Assembly (NCBI GenBank): GCA_032629725.1
Contig: JAFEVB010000001.1
Location: forward strand, 248,001 to 312,000
From: Gremmenia infestans
Lineage: Eukaryota; Ascomycota; Leotiomycetes; Helotiales; Hamatocanthoscyphaceae
Direction: 5' to 3'
Length of the DNA: 64,000 nt
Translations under genes and position numbers: made by a program
Notes under the pieces: model-generated
Seen by the model: only the letters and a program-made list of their open reading frames with translations
What the model was told of the DNA's origin: nothing
Databases searched by the model: none
In this document: in pieces, positions 45,605 to 57,417 of the stretch
How the letters are laid out: each line of letters begins with the position of its first letter
Numbering within the stretch: the stretch's first letter is position 1

Positions 45605-46892
45605 CTAGCAACAAGTGTATATCTACCACCTACACTGCTGCTCGAGGTATGAAGATTTGCCAAAAACATGCGTGTATTGAGTCGAGGAGAGAATCTACGA
45701 GTCCAAGCAGGTTGAAGAAATGGCGGCCCTGGATGGGAGTTGGCAGAAAGACACTTCTCTCAAAAGAAAAGGAAGAGTTGGTACATGGGGGCGGTGAGGT
45801 TGGTCGAACATCACCAGGTCAAATCCTTCTGGAGGTCTACGGACAGATATATGAAGGATATAGAATCAAGTAGTGTGTGCCTTGCACCCACATCTTGGAC
45901 CTGCAGCCAACCCGAAGACCCGGGCTACCGGCTTGTATTGGCTGGCGACCCAGTGATCGAATCTGATAATGCTGGGATGCTGCACATAGAGAAGATGAAA
46001 CGCAACGGAACTGAATCCTGATGTTGCCTCGAAGTGATTTTCATGAATAGTGCATCTAGTCAGCCTTAGCCACGTGGGAGAGGCAGACTGTGATTCGCCC
46101 GAGCCACAACTGTGCTGAGTCGGTGCAGCGGGCCGCAGCTGGAGACACCCATTTATAGATGAAGGATGCGTGCTATAGCTGCATCTCCACGAGGTGCAGA
46201 AGAGAAGAAAGCCAGCCGCATGGAAGCGCTGGGCCTAAATGCAGCCTGGTCGCCACCGAACCATACAATTACCATACAAATAGGCGCAGGCTGTGCAGTG
46301 AGAACTTAGAAGTAGAGGGTAAATCGAGAGAAATGCAGGGGAAATACAGGTAGAGAGGGGATACATCTCACCACATCGTACCCTTTGACGCGCAAGCAGG
46401 GCAGTGATATCCGCGCTGATCAACTTTTCGTAGGGATTCTACCGCGGTAGGAGTGTTAGATGTACGGAGGTATATCCCGAGAAGCGCGATTTGGTAGGGT
46501 ATAGTAAGGTAGGTATTTGTAGATACGCCTAATTGTAGACCAATGAAGCCAGAGTGGAAGTTCAGAGTTCACTCTGTTATAGTAAGATAGAGCAAGTGTG
46601 ATGAGACTTCATGCGTTGCGAAATGCATCAATGCAACACGCTCTTTCAATCCAGCTGGCGATGTGATGTGTGGGTGAACAGGAGAAGGAGGTCGTGGTCG
46701 CAGTTTTGGTGTTCTTACCATCGCAGGCGCTTAAATGTACCGCCGTGGCTGTGGCTGGCTGGCTGGCTGGCCTTTAGCGAGTTGATAGGCCTGGAGCTGC
46801 AGATACAGTATCAAAAGGTTCTGCAATTTCAATCATTTGAGCCTCTTAATTTACACACATCTTCAACCCAACCAAATCCAATCTAACCCGAC
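45605..46892. other. Divergent intergenic region with CTGG microsatellite
   Basis: Upstream DNA of the Pro/Ser-rich gene (minus) and the FHA protein gene (plus). A CTGGCTGGCTGGCTGG run lies at about 46755-46771. No coding frame is convincing. Confidence 0.4.
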
Positions 46893-47810
46893 ATGGACCC
46901 CACAAGGACGTCAAGACGAGAAAGAGACGAGCATCGATCCCGCAAATCACGATCTCCCTCGTTCGATTCGGAGGAGGAAAGACGGCGGCGCAGACGCAGA
47001 GAACGACCTGAAGAGAAGGACGGGAGGTCTGGAGACAGGAGAAGCAAACATGACGATGGCGAGAGGAAGCGCCGAAGATCTCGAAGCCCAAAAGAGGAAT
47101 CTTCACGGAGAAGACGGGTCGACGATCGAGGTTCGAAGCACAGAAGCACTAGAGAGCCATCTCCAAGGCATCGAGATGGCAGAGATGGCAAATCTACACG
47201 AGAAGATTCTGCAACACGAGTTAGTCAGAAGAACAAGGGCCCTCTACCATCGCAGGAGGCATCATTTCAGTCCAACAATGACCCTTCGGGCGCGCTTGTT
47301 CCGGCAGGTGAACTACCAGAGAAGCAAAAGCCAAACTTTGCCCCCTCCGGGCTTCTAGCAGCAGCTTCAAACTCTTTCGCCCAAGCGGATGGCACAATGA
47401 TTGCCCTGAAGTACCACGAACCCCCCGAGGCGCGCAAACCACCTGCAAAGGATGTGTGGAAGCTGTTCGTGTTCAAGGGTTCAGAGATCGTCGAGACGAT
47501 CGAACTTAGCCTCAGAAGTTGCTGGCTTGTAGGGCGCGAATTAGCAGTCGTGGATATGCCAGCGGAACATCCAAGTATTTCAAAGCAGCACGCGGTCATA
47601 CAATTTCGATATATCGAGAAGAAGAACGAGTTTGGAGACAAGCTAGGCAGAGTCAGACCCTACCTCATTGACCTCGAGTCTGCCAATGGAACATCACTCA
47701 ACAAAGACGAGGTCCCGCATAGCCGGTATTTAGAATTGAGGGATAAGGATATGATTCAGTTTGGGCACAGTACTAGGGAATACGTCTTGATGATGTCACC
47801 TAAAGGTTGA
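46893..47810 (+). CDS. FHA-domain splicing factor, SNIP1/Pml1-like
   Basis: Intronless frame of 305 aa. Residues 1-115 are an Arg/Ser/Asp/Glu-rich, RS-like disordered tract (SRKSRSPSFDSEEE, RRRSRSPKEE). The C-terminal half is a forkhead-associated domain preceded by a conserved extension: KYHEPPEARKPPKDV-like leader, WKLFVFKGSEIVETI, SCWLVGREL, PSISKQHAVIQFR, LIDLESANGTSLN and MIQFGHSTREYVL. This layout, including the 'RL-VFK' strand and GRE/SxxH/NGT phosphopeptide-binding residues, matches SNIP1 in animals and Pml1, the FHA subunit of the RES complex that supports pre-mRNA splicing and nuclear retention. The binding partner would be phosphothreonine peptides in spliceosomal proteins. Length and order are normal for fungal orthologues. 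Orthology is inferred from motifs. Confidence 0.92.
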   Translation: MDPTRTSRRERDEHRSRKSRSPSFDSEEERRRRRRRERPEEKDGRSGDRRSKHDDGERKRRRSRSPKEESSRRRRVDDRGSKHRSTREPSPRHRDGRDGKSTREDSATRVSQKNKGPLPSQEASFQSNNDPSGALVPAGELPEKQKPNFAPSGLLAAASNSFAQADGTMIALKYHEPPEARKPPAKDVWKLFVFKGSEIVETIELSLRSCWLVGRELAVVDMPAEHPSISKQHAVIQFRYIEKKNEFGDKLGRVRPYLIDLESANGTSLNKDEVPHSRYLELRDKDMIQFGHSTREYVLMMSPKG

Positions 47811-49149
47811 AAAGACCTTGGCAAGAAGTTTGTGTTTCTCGGAACACATCTTCAGAAACCTACTACCTCTAGGGATCTACATGTTTAAGGCGAAATGGTT
47901 GGAATGATGTTGTTAGGGGTATTCAGTGATCTTCTGGTGGTCAGTATCAGGTGATACTGAGCGTGTATTACAGCTCACTGATGGTTTCGTTCAAGAGTCA
48001 TACCTTGGTACTCTACCGGCTCAAGAGCGCCAGCCTGGTCTGGCAGTCAGTCCTAAATAAGCGTCAACCATCTACCGATCTATGTCGTGTAACCTTCTCG
48101 TGGAGAAACACGTGGAGAAAATACACAAGAAACCGTTAGAGACCTGTTTATCCGGAACACGAGTCTTTGCCCCAAGTCGACCAACTAGCTGGAAACTCAT
48201 GAGCCACCGATCCCCGCATGCATCGAACATTCTCGTGTGCCCTCGTTGAGAGCTGCAGCTTCCCGCATTCGCTGATGACTGTATCGTGTTGGAGGAACAG
48301 CCGCCCTCAGACGTGGCGATGAGCCTCAACATTACTCGGAGCCTCAAATCAGTCAGCTGAGATAAGGTGGCAAACTTGTTAAGGAGGGTGCCTGATAGGA
48401 TTCGAGACATGAATGAACCAATACTGGCCCAGATATTCAGCTGCCTTGCTGTCGATATATCTTCTTACCTAACGCAGAATCGTAGAAAGCTTCTTCTCAC
48501 CGGAATGTTTGCTCTGTCTGTGTCTGTAGTTATAACCAACCATTATAAGGCCGTATTTTCACTTTGGGGTCTGTTTCAGAGTCAGCCTTCCATAACCATC
48601 TCCCCCCCTTTTTCAAAGCAGTTAGTGCCCTAGGTGCCGGCGCCACGCCGTAAGATTCCGTAATAAACCCTGTAAATCTAGCTGCACATCCTCCACATTT
48701 GAGACAAAAGCGTCTACAGCTGACTCTGCGCATCGAATAAAGTCGTCGCTGCTGCCATGATGGGCGTGCTCTCTCTACTGTATATTGTTTGACATCCCCG
48801 GTGTACCTCTCACGTTGTGCCTGTTCTCGTAGCACCAAGGACTGAATTCCCCCTCTCCACCCCGTGTGACTAACTGTTTTGCGCGTGCCACCACAGCACG
48901 GGTTCACCGAATAACGCTTTTTGCGGAGGTCCAACGTCAGGCAGACAAACACTATACTATACGATACGGCGATACTGTACTAGAATACCTGTACGGGCGA
49001 GCGACTTCGTCCAACAACTCTTAACTCCGTCCTCTTCCAACCCAATAGCTACAGTATCATGATCACCGCTGCGTTGGAAGGCGCGCATATATAAACAGGG
49101 CCTCCCCAGTCGCAACGGATAGAGAAAGCTCCCAAGACACAACGGAAGC
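47811..49149. other. Intergenic, no recognisable gene
   Basis: About 1.3 kb between the FHA gene and the NLR-like gene. A 140-codon minus-strand frame at 48530-48952 has no domain and odd composition. CT-rich DNA near 49100 is likely part of the NLR promoter. Confidence 0.4.
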
Positions 49150-52100
49150 ATGGTAAGCCTTCCCCGCACAATTCTATTCCACTCATGCAATCGCGAAAGA
49201 TTTGGACCGACGCTGACGTGGTGCGAATAGGGCTCAGCTATCGACCTCGACGACATCAAGCGCTTCGAATTGACAGAGGTCTACGCCCACCCCGATGCGA
49301 AAGTCGACATTGTACTCGTCCACGGGCTGAATGGAGACCCACGCAAGACCTGGACCTCTGAGAAGGGTACCTTCTGGCCCACCGAGCTGCTGCCTGTTAC
49401 ATTGAAGTCTGCAAAGGCGAGGATACTGGTATACGGGTACAATGCAGATGTATATGCCTTTGGCAAAGGCGGTGCAAGGTTCGTGGAATCCACCTCCCCT
49501 TCCACCCAATCTATTGCTAATCCTTTTGATAGCTCTGACATGCTTCACCAACATGCACAAACCCTTCTAGCCAACTTGTCCGCAGAGCGGCAAAGTGAGG
49601 AAGCGACAGATCATCCAATAATATGGGTAGTACACAGCCTGGGCGGTCTTCTTCTCAAAAGAGCCCTGAACTTGTCCGACGACCTCGAGTCCAAGTACGC
49701 GGATGACCTAAGAAACATCGCCGTCTCAACATATGGAATTATATTCTTGGGCACACCACACACTGGCGCGGATCCAGCAAAATGGGGAATCATGGTGGAG
49801 AAGATGGTCAGCGCGCTGATACCAAAGAAGGTTGTCCACACGGAGGATCAGCTCGTCAAAACGCTGCAGACAAATAACGAGACTTTACAAAATATCAATC
49901 TCAAATTCCTAGAAATATATGAAAACTACAGGATAGATATGGTTCATGAGGGTCTTCAGACGGACCTGAAAGGCACCAAAACATTCATTGTCGACCAACT
50001 ACAAGCTAGTCCACAGCTTCGCGGAGTAGTTTACTACGGCATCGAGGCTACTCATTCTGGTATGGTCAAGTTTAACAGCAAAAACTCGCCCGGCTATTCA
50101 AATGTGGCTGGTCATATCAAGGGTTGGGTGGAAATGTCACCTCCAGTTATTCATGCGCGACAAGAAGCAGAGAGACAGAAAAGACTTCATGATTTGGAAA
50201 AGGCGAAATCAGATCTCCAGTGGGGTTTTGTACGTTTATTGAAGTCAAACGGACAGATGCAGCGCTGACTTTTTTTAGCATCCACCACAAGCACCTCCAA
50301 GTGCACCTCCACCTGGTATGTCACAACCAAGCCAGCAAGGATATCACCAGCCAGGTCTGGTTGAAGCCCCTCCTCCAAGAACAAGATTCGAATTTGAAGT
50401 AGCTGAGGTTGAGGAGATGGATACTGAGATGGCTGGCAATCGCTGAGTTTGCCAACCACCCTGTATACCCATTGCATTCATTCAGGGGTCTGTTTAGCGA
50501 GGAGTTCTGCAGCTTTTTGCTTTTGCTTTTTCTTTTTTTGCCTTCCTATTTCAATTGGTGGACACAGGGCTGATTTGGTGTTGTTTATGTAGATCCCCCA
50601 AACTCAGTAAATAACTCAACCATCATGATCAGGTCAAACATTAGCATTGAGCCTACCGATAGCATTCAATCTCAAGAGCAAAATGAAAACACTCCTTTCT
50701 TTATCAAACCGTCCGGCTTCCGTCCCAACTCGCTCTTCGTCGGCCGAGAAGCACAACTCGCAGAAATGCACAAAATGCTCATCGACAAGAGGAGAAGAGC
50801 GCAAGGAACTTCGGCTATCTTGATCCAGTCTTTGCCTGGTGGTGGCAAATCCCATCTTGCGCGGGAGTATGTTTACGAACACCGAGAGGATTATACTGGA
50901 GGAATCTTCTGGCTTCGTGCCAAAAGTGAAGCGGAGCTCGCCAACGGATTTTGGGACATCGCGAGAAAGGCAGTGCTGAAACATTCAGTCGACAAAGAAG
51001 ATCTAGCTGCCCTTCGAGATCCTCAGCAATTTATCAAGATAGTTCGGAAGTGGCTCAATCATAGAGAAAACTGGCTGTTGATCCTTGATGGGATACATTT
51101 CACCGACGACGCTGATGCGTTGCGAAAGTTCATCCCAGATAGCAAAAATACCAGCTTGATCTACACATCGACCGAAAAGTCAGCTAGCGGCGACTACCAC
51201 TTCATGAACCCTCAGGTTATCAAGCTTCCTAATCTGTCAGCTCGAGAAGCTCAGCGACTCTTGCTGCTTGAAATCGATAAAAAGGAACCATTTTCGAAAG
51301 AAGATTCTAAATATGCGATGGAGTTGGTTCAAGCAATGGGCTTCTTACCTGTTGTTATCCATGCAGTTGCGCAACGCCTGAAGGCCACGGAAGAGCCGTT
51401 GTCGAAATTTGCAAAGTCTTATTCGAATGAGCCGAGACTGAGAGGTCTGGGAACATATATGGCGGTGGTTGATCAATTGAAAGCGCATGATTCTCTTGAA
51501 GCATTGAATCTCATTCAAATACTTTGTTTCTTTAGTCAACATATTCCTGTTGAGATGGTTGCTCTCGGTATGTTTCCTCTTCTGATACTACGTGTCCTGC
51601 TTTTGCTAATGGACATCCAGGTCTAAGAGCGCTTGATGTTGATGTGAAAGCGACTGAGCCGGTCACGGGACATTCGCTCAACACCACCTTCAAGCACCTG
51701 AACATGTTCGCCCTGATCGATAGAGATCACAATCATGATCATGAAGAGACACTTCAATCATCTCAAAGCTCGAAGAGCACCGGGGAAATACTAGCAGACA
51801 ACGTCGATGTCATCCGGATACACAGTGTCGTACAAGGATTCTTCATTGACACTCTCAGTGCTGCTGGAACACTTCCAATATGGCTGAATAGGGCTGCACG
51901 TCTTTTCTGCTGTTCATACGACCACGCCAACATCAGAATCACAAAAAAAACCCACGCAGGCCTTGTGGAAGATTACCGGCTTTACGAGATCCATGGGATT
52001 CGACTGCGAGTACATTTGGCGCGTCACAGCAAGAAGTGGCCCGAGCTTAAAGAAGCGCACCAGACAGTAGATCAATATCTCGAGGCGATCCAATCTGAGA

Positions 52101-54346
52101 TCGAGCGAAGAACACCGGAATCTTCACAGACAATTGCTGGAGGTCGACCTGACGCATTTCAGACCTCGATCTTTGATCGGACAAGTAGTTCTTCGGACGC
52201 TGGTCCAGAGACTCCAAGCGATAGGCTAACATCCCGTGTATCAACGTTCGGGTTTGAGCCTGAGAAGAGTCTGCTTGCGTCTCCTTTAAGCGCCACGCAT
52301 GACAACGAGTATACTCGACTTGTTGAAATAAGAGAAGGCCATGGGGCTTCACGAAACCACCTCCAATTATCGGCGAGGGAAGATGACGGATACGATAGCG
52401 ACAGAGAAGGATCTACGGCGATGACATTACAGCCTTCTCAGCAAACTTTACATCCTCCGGAGACGCCAATTAGCCCAGATGGTGCATGGGAGACTGTTCC
52501 ACCTCGTCGATCGAAACGGCCACGAGCGCTAGATCTTCATCGGACAATTACTCGATTGGAGAAGAGCAAATACAGTGACCGGGCGGGCTCATTCCGTGCG
52601 ATGAGCGCCATTGATCCTAGACTAAGCACTGAGAACGCTCATGGTTACGTGCAAAGATCATCTTCTAGAGCTCAGTCTCGAGGCAGGATGTCTGGTCACT
52701 CTCATGCTGAAGTTGCTCTGACAAACATCACCGCAAGCAGCCCTCCGCCTGCTAGAGGAGGGGGTAAAATTGTCGGTCGTCAATCGTCATCAACAAGAGA
52801 AAAGTCACATCTTGTCGCTGGTTCCGCTTCATATGCTGCTGCTGTGGCGAGTACAACAACGGATACAATACCAGGTTTTCAAGAGATGCTTCGGCAAATA
52901 AGTGAACCTTCGAGGAGACCTGACACTAGCACCTCTACTGTGGAATCCGTATCTGGAAATTCGGCTCTAGAGTCGCTACAAAGGTACCCTATTGAGGCCC
53001 TTCGCCATCCTGCAGAACCAAGAGTTCTAACTCTGATGCCACCGTACCCCCCAACTCCTGGTACAGATCCCGATGTGACATACGAACAGCCTTTCCCTGA
53101 CAAAGCCTTGTATGATAACCGCAGCTACAGCCAAGAAAATCTCCACTTAGGCCCAGCTCCCTACTCAACAAATATATATCCTCGCATGCCCGGCACAATC
53201 CCAGTCGAGACCCGGGATTCCTCCTCATCACCACTGAAGCGGAGTCTCCCACATGACTACCCAGCATGGCACTCGCAGGCCTACTCAAACAACATGTCAA
53301 CATCCATGCATCTACCTCCTCGCCCACAAATCGAGACCTCCAATCCAACCCCACCCTTTCTTTCCCTCTCCTCCCCCAACATCCGACGCCCACACTCCAA
53401 CTCCTCACCCCGCCCCTCAACCTACTACCCTGGGCACCCCGAACTCTCCTTCACCAGCCCGCCCAACCAACATAACCGCGGCTACACCTCGCAACCCATG
53501 TCGCGCGATCCCTCGGGCCAATCTGCCAGCTCCGCCGAACAAGGAAGAAGACGGCGGCGTTCAAGTCTAGCGGAAACAGAACCTTTACCCCAACTCCCAA
53601 CATTCAGTCCCGTTATCCTGCCTACAAGCTACCAGGTTTATGAGCGTATACAAGAACGGAAGTTGTTGGACGAGATGATGGCGGCGGATAGGGGGCGCAA
53701 ACCGGGTGGTCCGGTGCACAAGAGTCCGCGGCTGGGGAATGCGAGGGCGGCGTTGATTGAGAGGATGGATGACGGTGTTGAAAAGTAAGTCGTTCTGTTG
53801 TCGTGTCCTTTCTTTTTTGAGTTTGGGTTGAAACCTGTAGGGAATCATAATATTAATGCAATAGATAATGATAGTTTACCGCCCCAACGCCGACAGTTCC
53901 ACCCCAACCCTACCGCACCCTCCTTCTCACCCTCCTCCTCCCGCGCATCCTACTCAGTATCAGCTCGCACATCTCCCGCACACCTACACGGTCCTTTCTC
54001 ACCACCACCCTTATCCACACCTGCACAGCATTCTTTCTCTTCAATATCTATTCCGCCAATCTCGCATTCAATTAAAACGCATCCCTATTCAACACCCCGA
54101 TCCTTTCTAAACCAAAAGGAAGGACAGAGGGAAGAGCAAGCCCAAGCTCCTGAAATGGGAAGAAGTGGAAGTGGTGGTGTTAGAGTTGGGAATGGACAGG
54201 TTATTGAGTTTGGGAATTTTCCGGATAAGGTGGATATGAGGGAGGCGAGGGAGAGGGTTGAGAGGACATGGGTTGCTAGGGAGAGCAGTTTACCGATACA
54301 GATGCCGGCACCGTTGGGCGTTGGGCTTGGGATTCGTAGATCTTAG
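49150..54346 (+). CDS. NLR-like STAND protein: SesB-type esterase + NB-ARC + long disordered C-terminus
   Basis: Six exons (49150-49152, 49231-50229, 50279-50315, 50593-51567, 51621-53784, 53875-54346) give 1549 aa; every junction keeps phase. The first coding exon is only the ATG. Residues 15-300 are an alpha/beta hydrolase of the SesB/PGAP1 type with VDIVLVHGLNGDP, the nucleophile Ser137 in VVHSLGG and FLGTPHTGAD. From about 390 (NSLFVGREAQL) an NB-ARC follows with P-loop GGGKS at about 429-433 and Walker B-like LLILDG near 507; the winged-helix part ends around 680. Residues about 690-790 (WLNRAARLFCCSY, VHLARHSKKWPEL) resemble the linker used in related fungal proteins. The last 750 residues are Ser/Pro-rich without ANK, TPR or WD repeats. 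Such proteins act in non-self recognition or programmed cell death. An esterase-only product is possible (see findings). Confidence 0.87.
50316..50592 (+). other. 277-bp phase-preserving intron that is also an open reading frame for 131 bp
   Basis: Donor CCTG|GTATGT and acceptor TTTATGTAG|AT. If retained, translation continues in frame through a Gln/Pro-rich and then acidic segment (FEFEVAEVEEMDTEMAG) to TGA at 50444-50446, giving a 389-aa esterase-only protein. The second half is T-rich, promoter- or intron-like. Confidence 0.5.
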
Positions 54347-55152
54347 ATGGATTTTGGGTTGTGGGTTGTGGGTTGAAGGAAGGAAGAGGGAAGGGGACAA
54401 GGGAAGTGGGGTTCTACTTAATCATTCATTGGAGGTTCTGAGTTCTTGGAGGAAAAGATGAAGGATTGGAATTATGGTATATGTTTTTCAATTTCTGCAT
54501 TTGATATACCCAGGGGTACTTTTATGGCGTTTATTTTATTTGGTTTGGTTGGGTTGGGTTTGTCATAGGTATGAATGGATGGTATAAAATGCATAGGGAC
54601 GGACGCATGGATGGGTTGCATTGCATTGCATGGAATGGCGTGTAATATGGATGGGTATAGATACTTATAATATAAGCTTTGGCTACCTGAAGGGTGCATC
54701 TTGTGTGCCCGATTAGTGTGCCAAGTTGGGCTTTCTGATTGTGTGTGCGAGTGCGATGTTGTTATATTTTGCAAATGCTCCTTCTCTGAACCGGAGTTCG
54801 GTGCTGGCCGTCCTTGAATTAGATCTTTCCTCCAATATGTGTGTCTGGCAGTCTGGACAGGCAAGTGTCAAGCAACGCTCTTTCTCTGATCCGAGTCTGA
54901 TGCCGTCCGCGAGTTCGCACTTTCCTTCCAGACAGGAGTGTTTGTATTTAAGATCGTGCGTGGCCTGACCAGGACCAACCTTTACATCACATCCATCAAT
55001 TCCATCAATTCCATCAGCAGTTCTACTACTTGCATATTTGCTTGCAAGTACTTTATAGCTCTTATTCGGAATCATTGACTTCCCTACCCATTAATACTGT
55101 CAACATCAATCTTGCTTGCTCTCTTTCGTGCATGTTGCCTCAGCAAGCAATC
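54347..55152. other. Intergenic with short tandem words
   Basis: Contains degenerate ATGGATGG and GCATTGCATTGCATGG runs around 54595-54655 and a CATCAATTC repeat near 54990-55015. The right part is the promoter and 5' UTR of the aspartic protease gene. Confidence 0.4.
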
Positions 55153-56593
55153 ATGAGGACTTCAACCAGCATTTCTTGTGCTCTTGCAGCTCTGGGATCC
55201 GCGAATGCTCTTCGACTCGAGAAGCGTGATAACCCAGCTGTGGTCTCCTTCCCTTTCGAAAAGGTGGACAAGATCACCTCCATATCCCCCATCTTCGATT
55301 CCAAACGTGACACTGGTCCCATCGAAGATCCGATTTTCCAAGATCTGAAACAACTGGTCTACATGGTTGAGCTCGAGATCGGAACTCCTTCCCAGTCCAT
55401 TTCAGCGGTCTTTGACACTGGAAGTCCGAACTTGGTTATTCATACCACGAAGGACAAGTCCTGCGTGGAGCCGGCCCCAAATCCTTGCTCACTGTATGGA
55501 GGATGTGAGTGCAACGTTGATTCTTTCCTTTTCGATGTATCTATCACTAACGCTCGCAGATGACGCAAATGCATCTTCCACCTACCATTACGAAGACAGT
55601 AATTTCGCAATCGAGTACAAAGATGGAGAGAGTACCCTCGGAGACGATGCAACGGATAATGTTACCCTCGGGTCGGCTATTCTCAGGGATTTCTACATTG
55701 GTCTCCAATACCAAACAGAAGTCCTCAATAATGTTCTTGGTGCTTCGTTCACAGAGGATGAAATGGCAAACTCAAACAACGGACACACCAACCTCCCTCA
55801 ATTACTCCGTGATCAAGGTCATATCGCCTCCCGAGCATACAGTGTGTATACCGACGATTCAAACAACGGAAGTGTCCTATTCGGCGGGGTGGATATCGAC
55901 AGATTCCACGGTGACCTTGTTACGATTGATCTTCTTTCCAATCCTGATACGCACCCCGCTCGCGTTACCTCCTTTGCGATACCTTTGCTTTCTGTTTCGC
56001 AATTCAATGGCAACTCAACCACCGATTTTGAAAGATCCTTTCCGACTCGGGTCAACTTTGATTCGGGAACTGCGCTCACCTATCTCGATCCCGGTCGAGC
56101 GCAATCGATCTGGACCTATGTCGGCGCAGTGGCTCATTTTGGCAACCTCAATTATGCTACTGTCCCATGCAGTGCAGCTGAGACAGACAGAACCCTTGAT
56201 TTCGAGTTTGCGGGGGTCACTATCAAAGTCCCGTTGAGCCAGTATGTTATATGGCACGACTCCCACAACGATATTTGCGTTTTTGGGATTGCCAAAGGGG
56301 ATCCAGAAGGCCCTTTTACCATCGGAGTTACCACTCTGTCCTCCATATATGTCGTCTACGACCTTGACAACAAACAACTTAATTTGGCACAGGCTGTTAG
56401 AAATGCCGCAACGTCCAACATCCTGGAAATTAAGGCAGGACCTGATGGGATCTCTGCTGTTGCTGGCTTAGGCACGGTCGCAATTTTGGCGGCGAGCGAA
56501 GCAAGCACTCTGAGCACCTCAACGCTGACCCGTTCACCAGCTCTGTCGGTGCCAACGGATAGTCCGCGATCGTCCTTCGAGCGTAGCGCTTGA
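55153..56593 (+). CDS. Secreted pepsin-like aspartic protease
   Basis: Two exons (55153-55504 and 55560-56593; 55-bp intron with GTGAGT donor) give 461 aa. A signal peptide (MRTSTSISCALAALGSANA) precedes a propeptide ending at a basic KR site (DSKRDTGP). The two catalytic aspartates are seen as Asp88 in AVFDTGSPNL and Asp285 in NFDSGTALTYL, the normal DTG/DSG arrangement. Substrate-flap Tyr lies in the region LYGGYDANASSTY formed by the splice. The family cleaves peptide bonds at acidic pH outside the cell or in the wall space. The C-terminus has a Ser/Thr-rich tail after DLDNKQLNLAQA but no clear GPI signal. An upstream in-frame ATG at 55132 would add seven residues and weaken the signal peptide, so I start at 55153. 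Confidence 0.92.
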
Positions 56594-57417
56594 ACCTAGT
56601 AGCGCATCTGAACAGTTCTTTGTACCCTTGCCACAATAATGCGAGACAAATGCATGGTGGCTGTAAGTTTATTCCCCCCTTAATGGGGGAAATGAGCTAA
56701 TGAACGTGCTTGCTGTAGTGAGAATCAGTGTTTATATGGAGGCGTGAAGAGAAGATGGGATAAGACGAGATGAGTGTGGGGACAGGAAATGATCCATAGG
56801 AGGATCAAAGGGAGAGACTTTGAAACAAGTAGATTGGGTATCAGAAAGATATGATACCTTACGACTTTCTGCTTCTGCGGTTGTACAAAGCAGACTAATA
56901 AGAATAAGAGACATATTTCCGCTGCTACTGATTTTGCACATAACGCCTCGAGATCGACCGGTTCGTAAAGTCAAGAGATGTTCCGTGGCAATCACTTCTA
57001 GCCTTTTGTTTTGTGGCGGTCGGGATGGAAGAACGAACGAATGTGGAGCTTCGTGGTAATACGGAGTAAATCTATGAAATTCCCCTCAAAGCGCTGGAGA
57101 ATGGGATGTAACGTGGGGCGATAGACTACAAGTCTCTTTTCCATTCAGGAACTGGGTGGAGATGAATTTAGGGCTGTATTCCTGGTTCGTTATCATTGTA
57201 TTCATCTTCTGACGCTGCGAGAGGTACTTATATTAGTCGTAGCTAGCGGTATAAAGCAGGATTTCTATACGAGCAAGCTTTCTTGCTTGAATTTATCTAT
57301 TGTTTGATTGTAGGCAGGGAGTCTAGAGACGTCTTCAGGTTAGTTATTGCGTTATTTCTGTCTATCTACTGTACCTTAGATATATGTTCTCACACATTAG
57401 GTAGTAGTGAGTATCCG
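56594..57417. other. Convergent intergenic region
   Basis: 3' flanks of the aspartic protease (plus) and the dehydrogenase (minus). TACGGAGTA occurs at 57060. No gene recognised. Confidence 0.4.

Noticed and set aside
48530..48952. 140-codon minus-strand frame
   Set aside because: Odd Arg/Cys-rich composition without domain or splice context; probably chance in GC-richer intergenic DNA.
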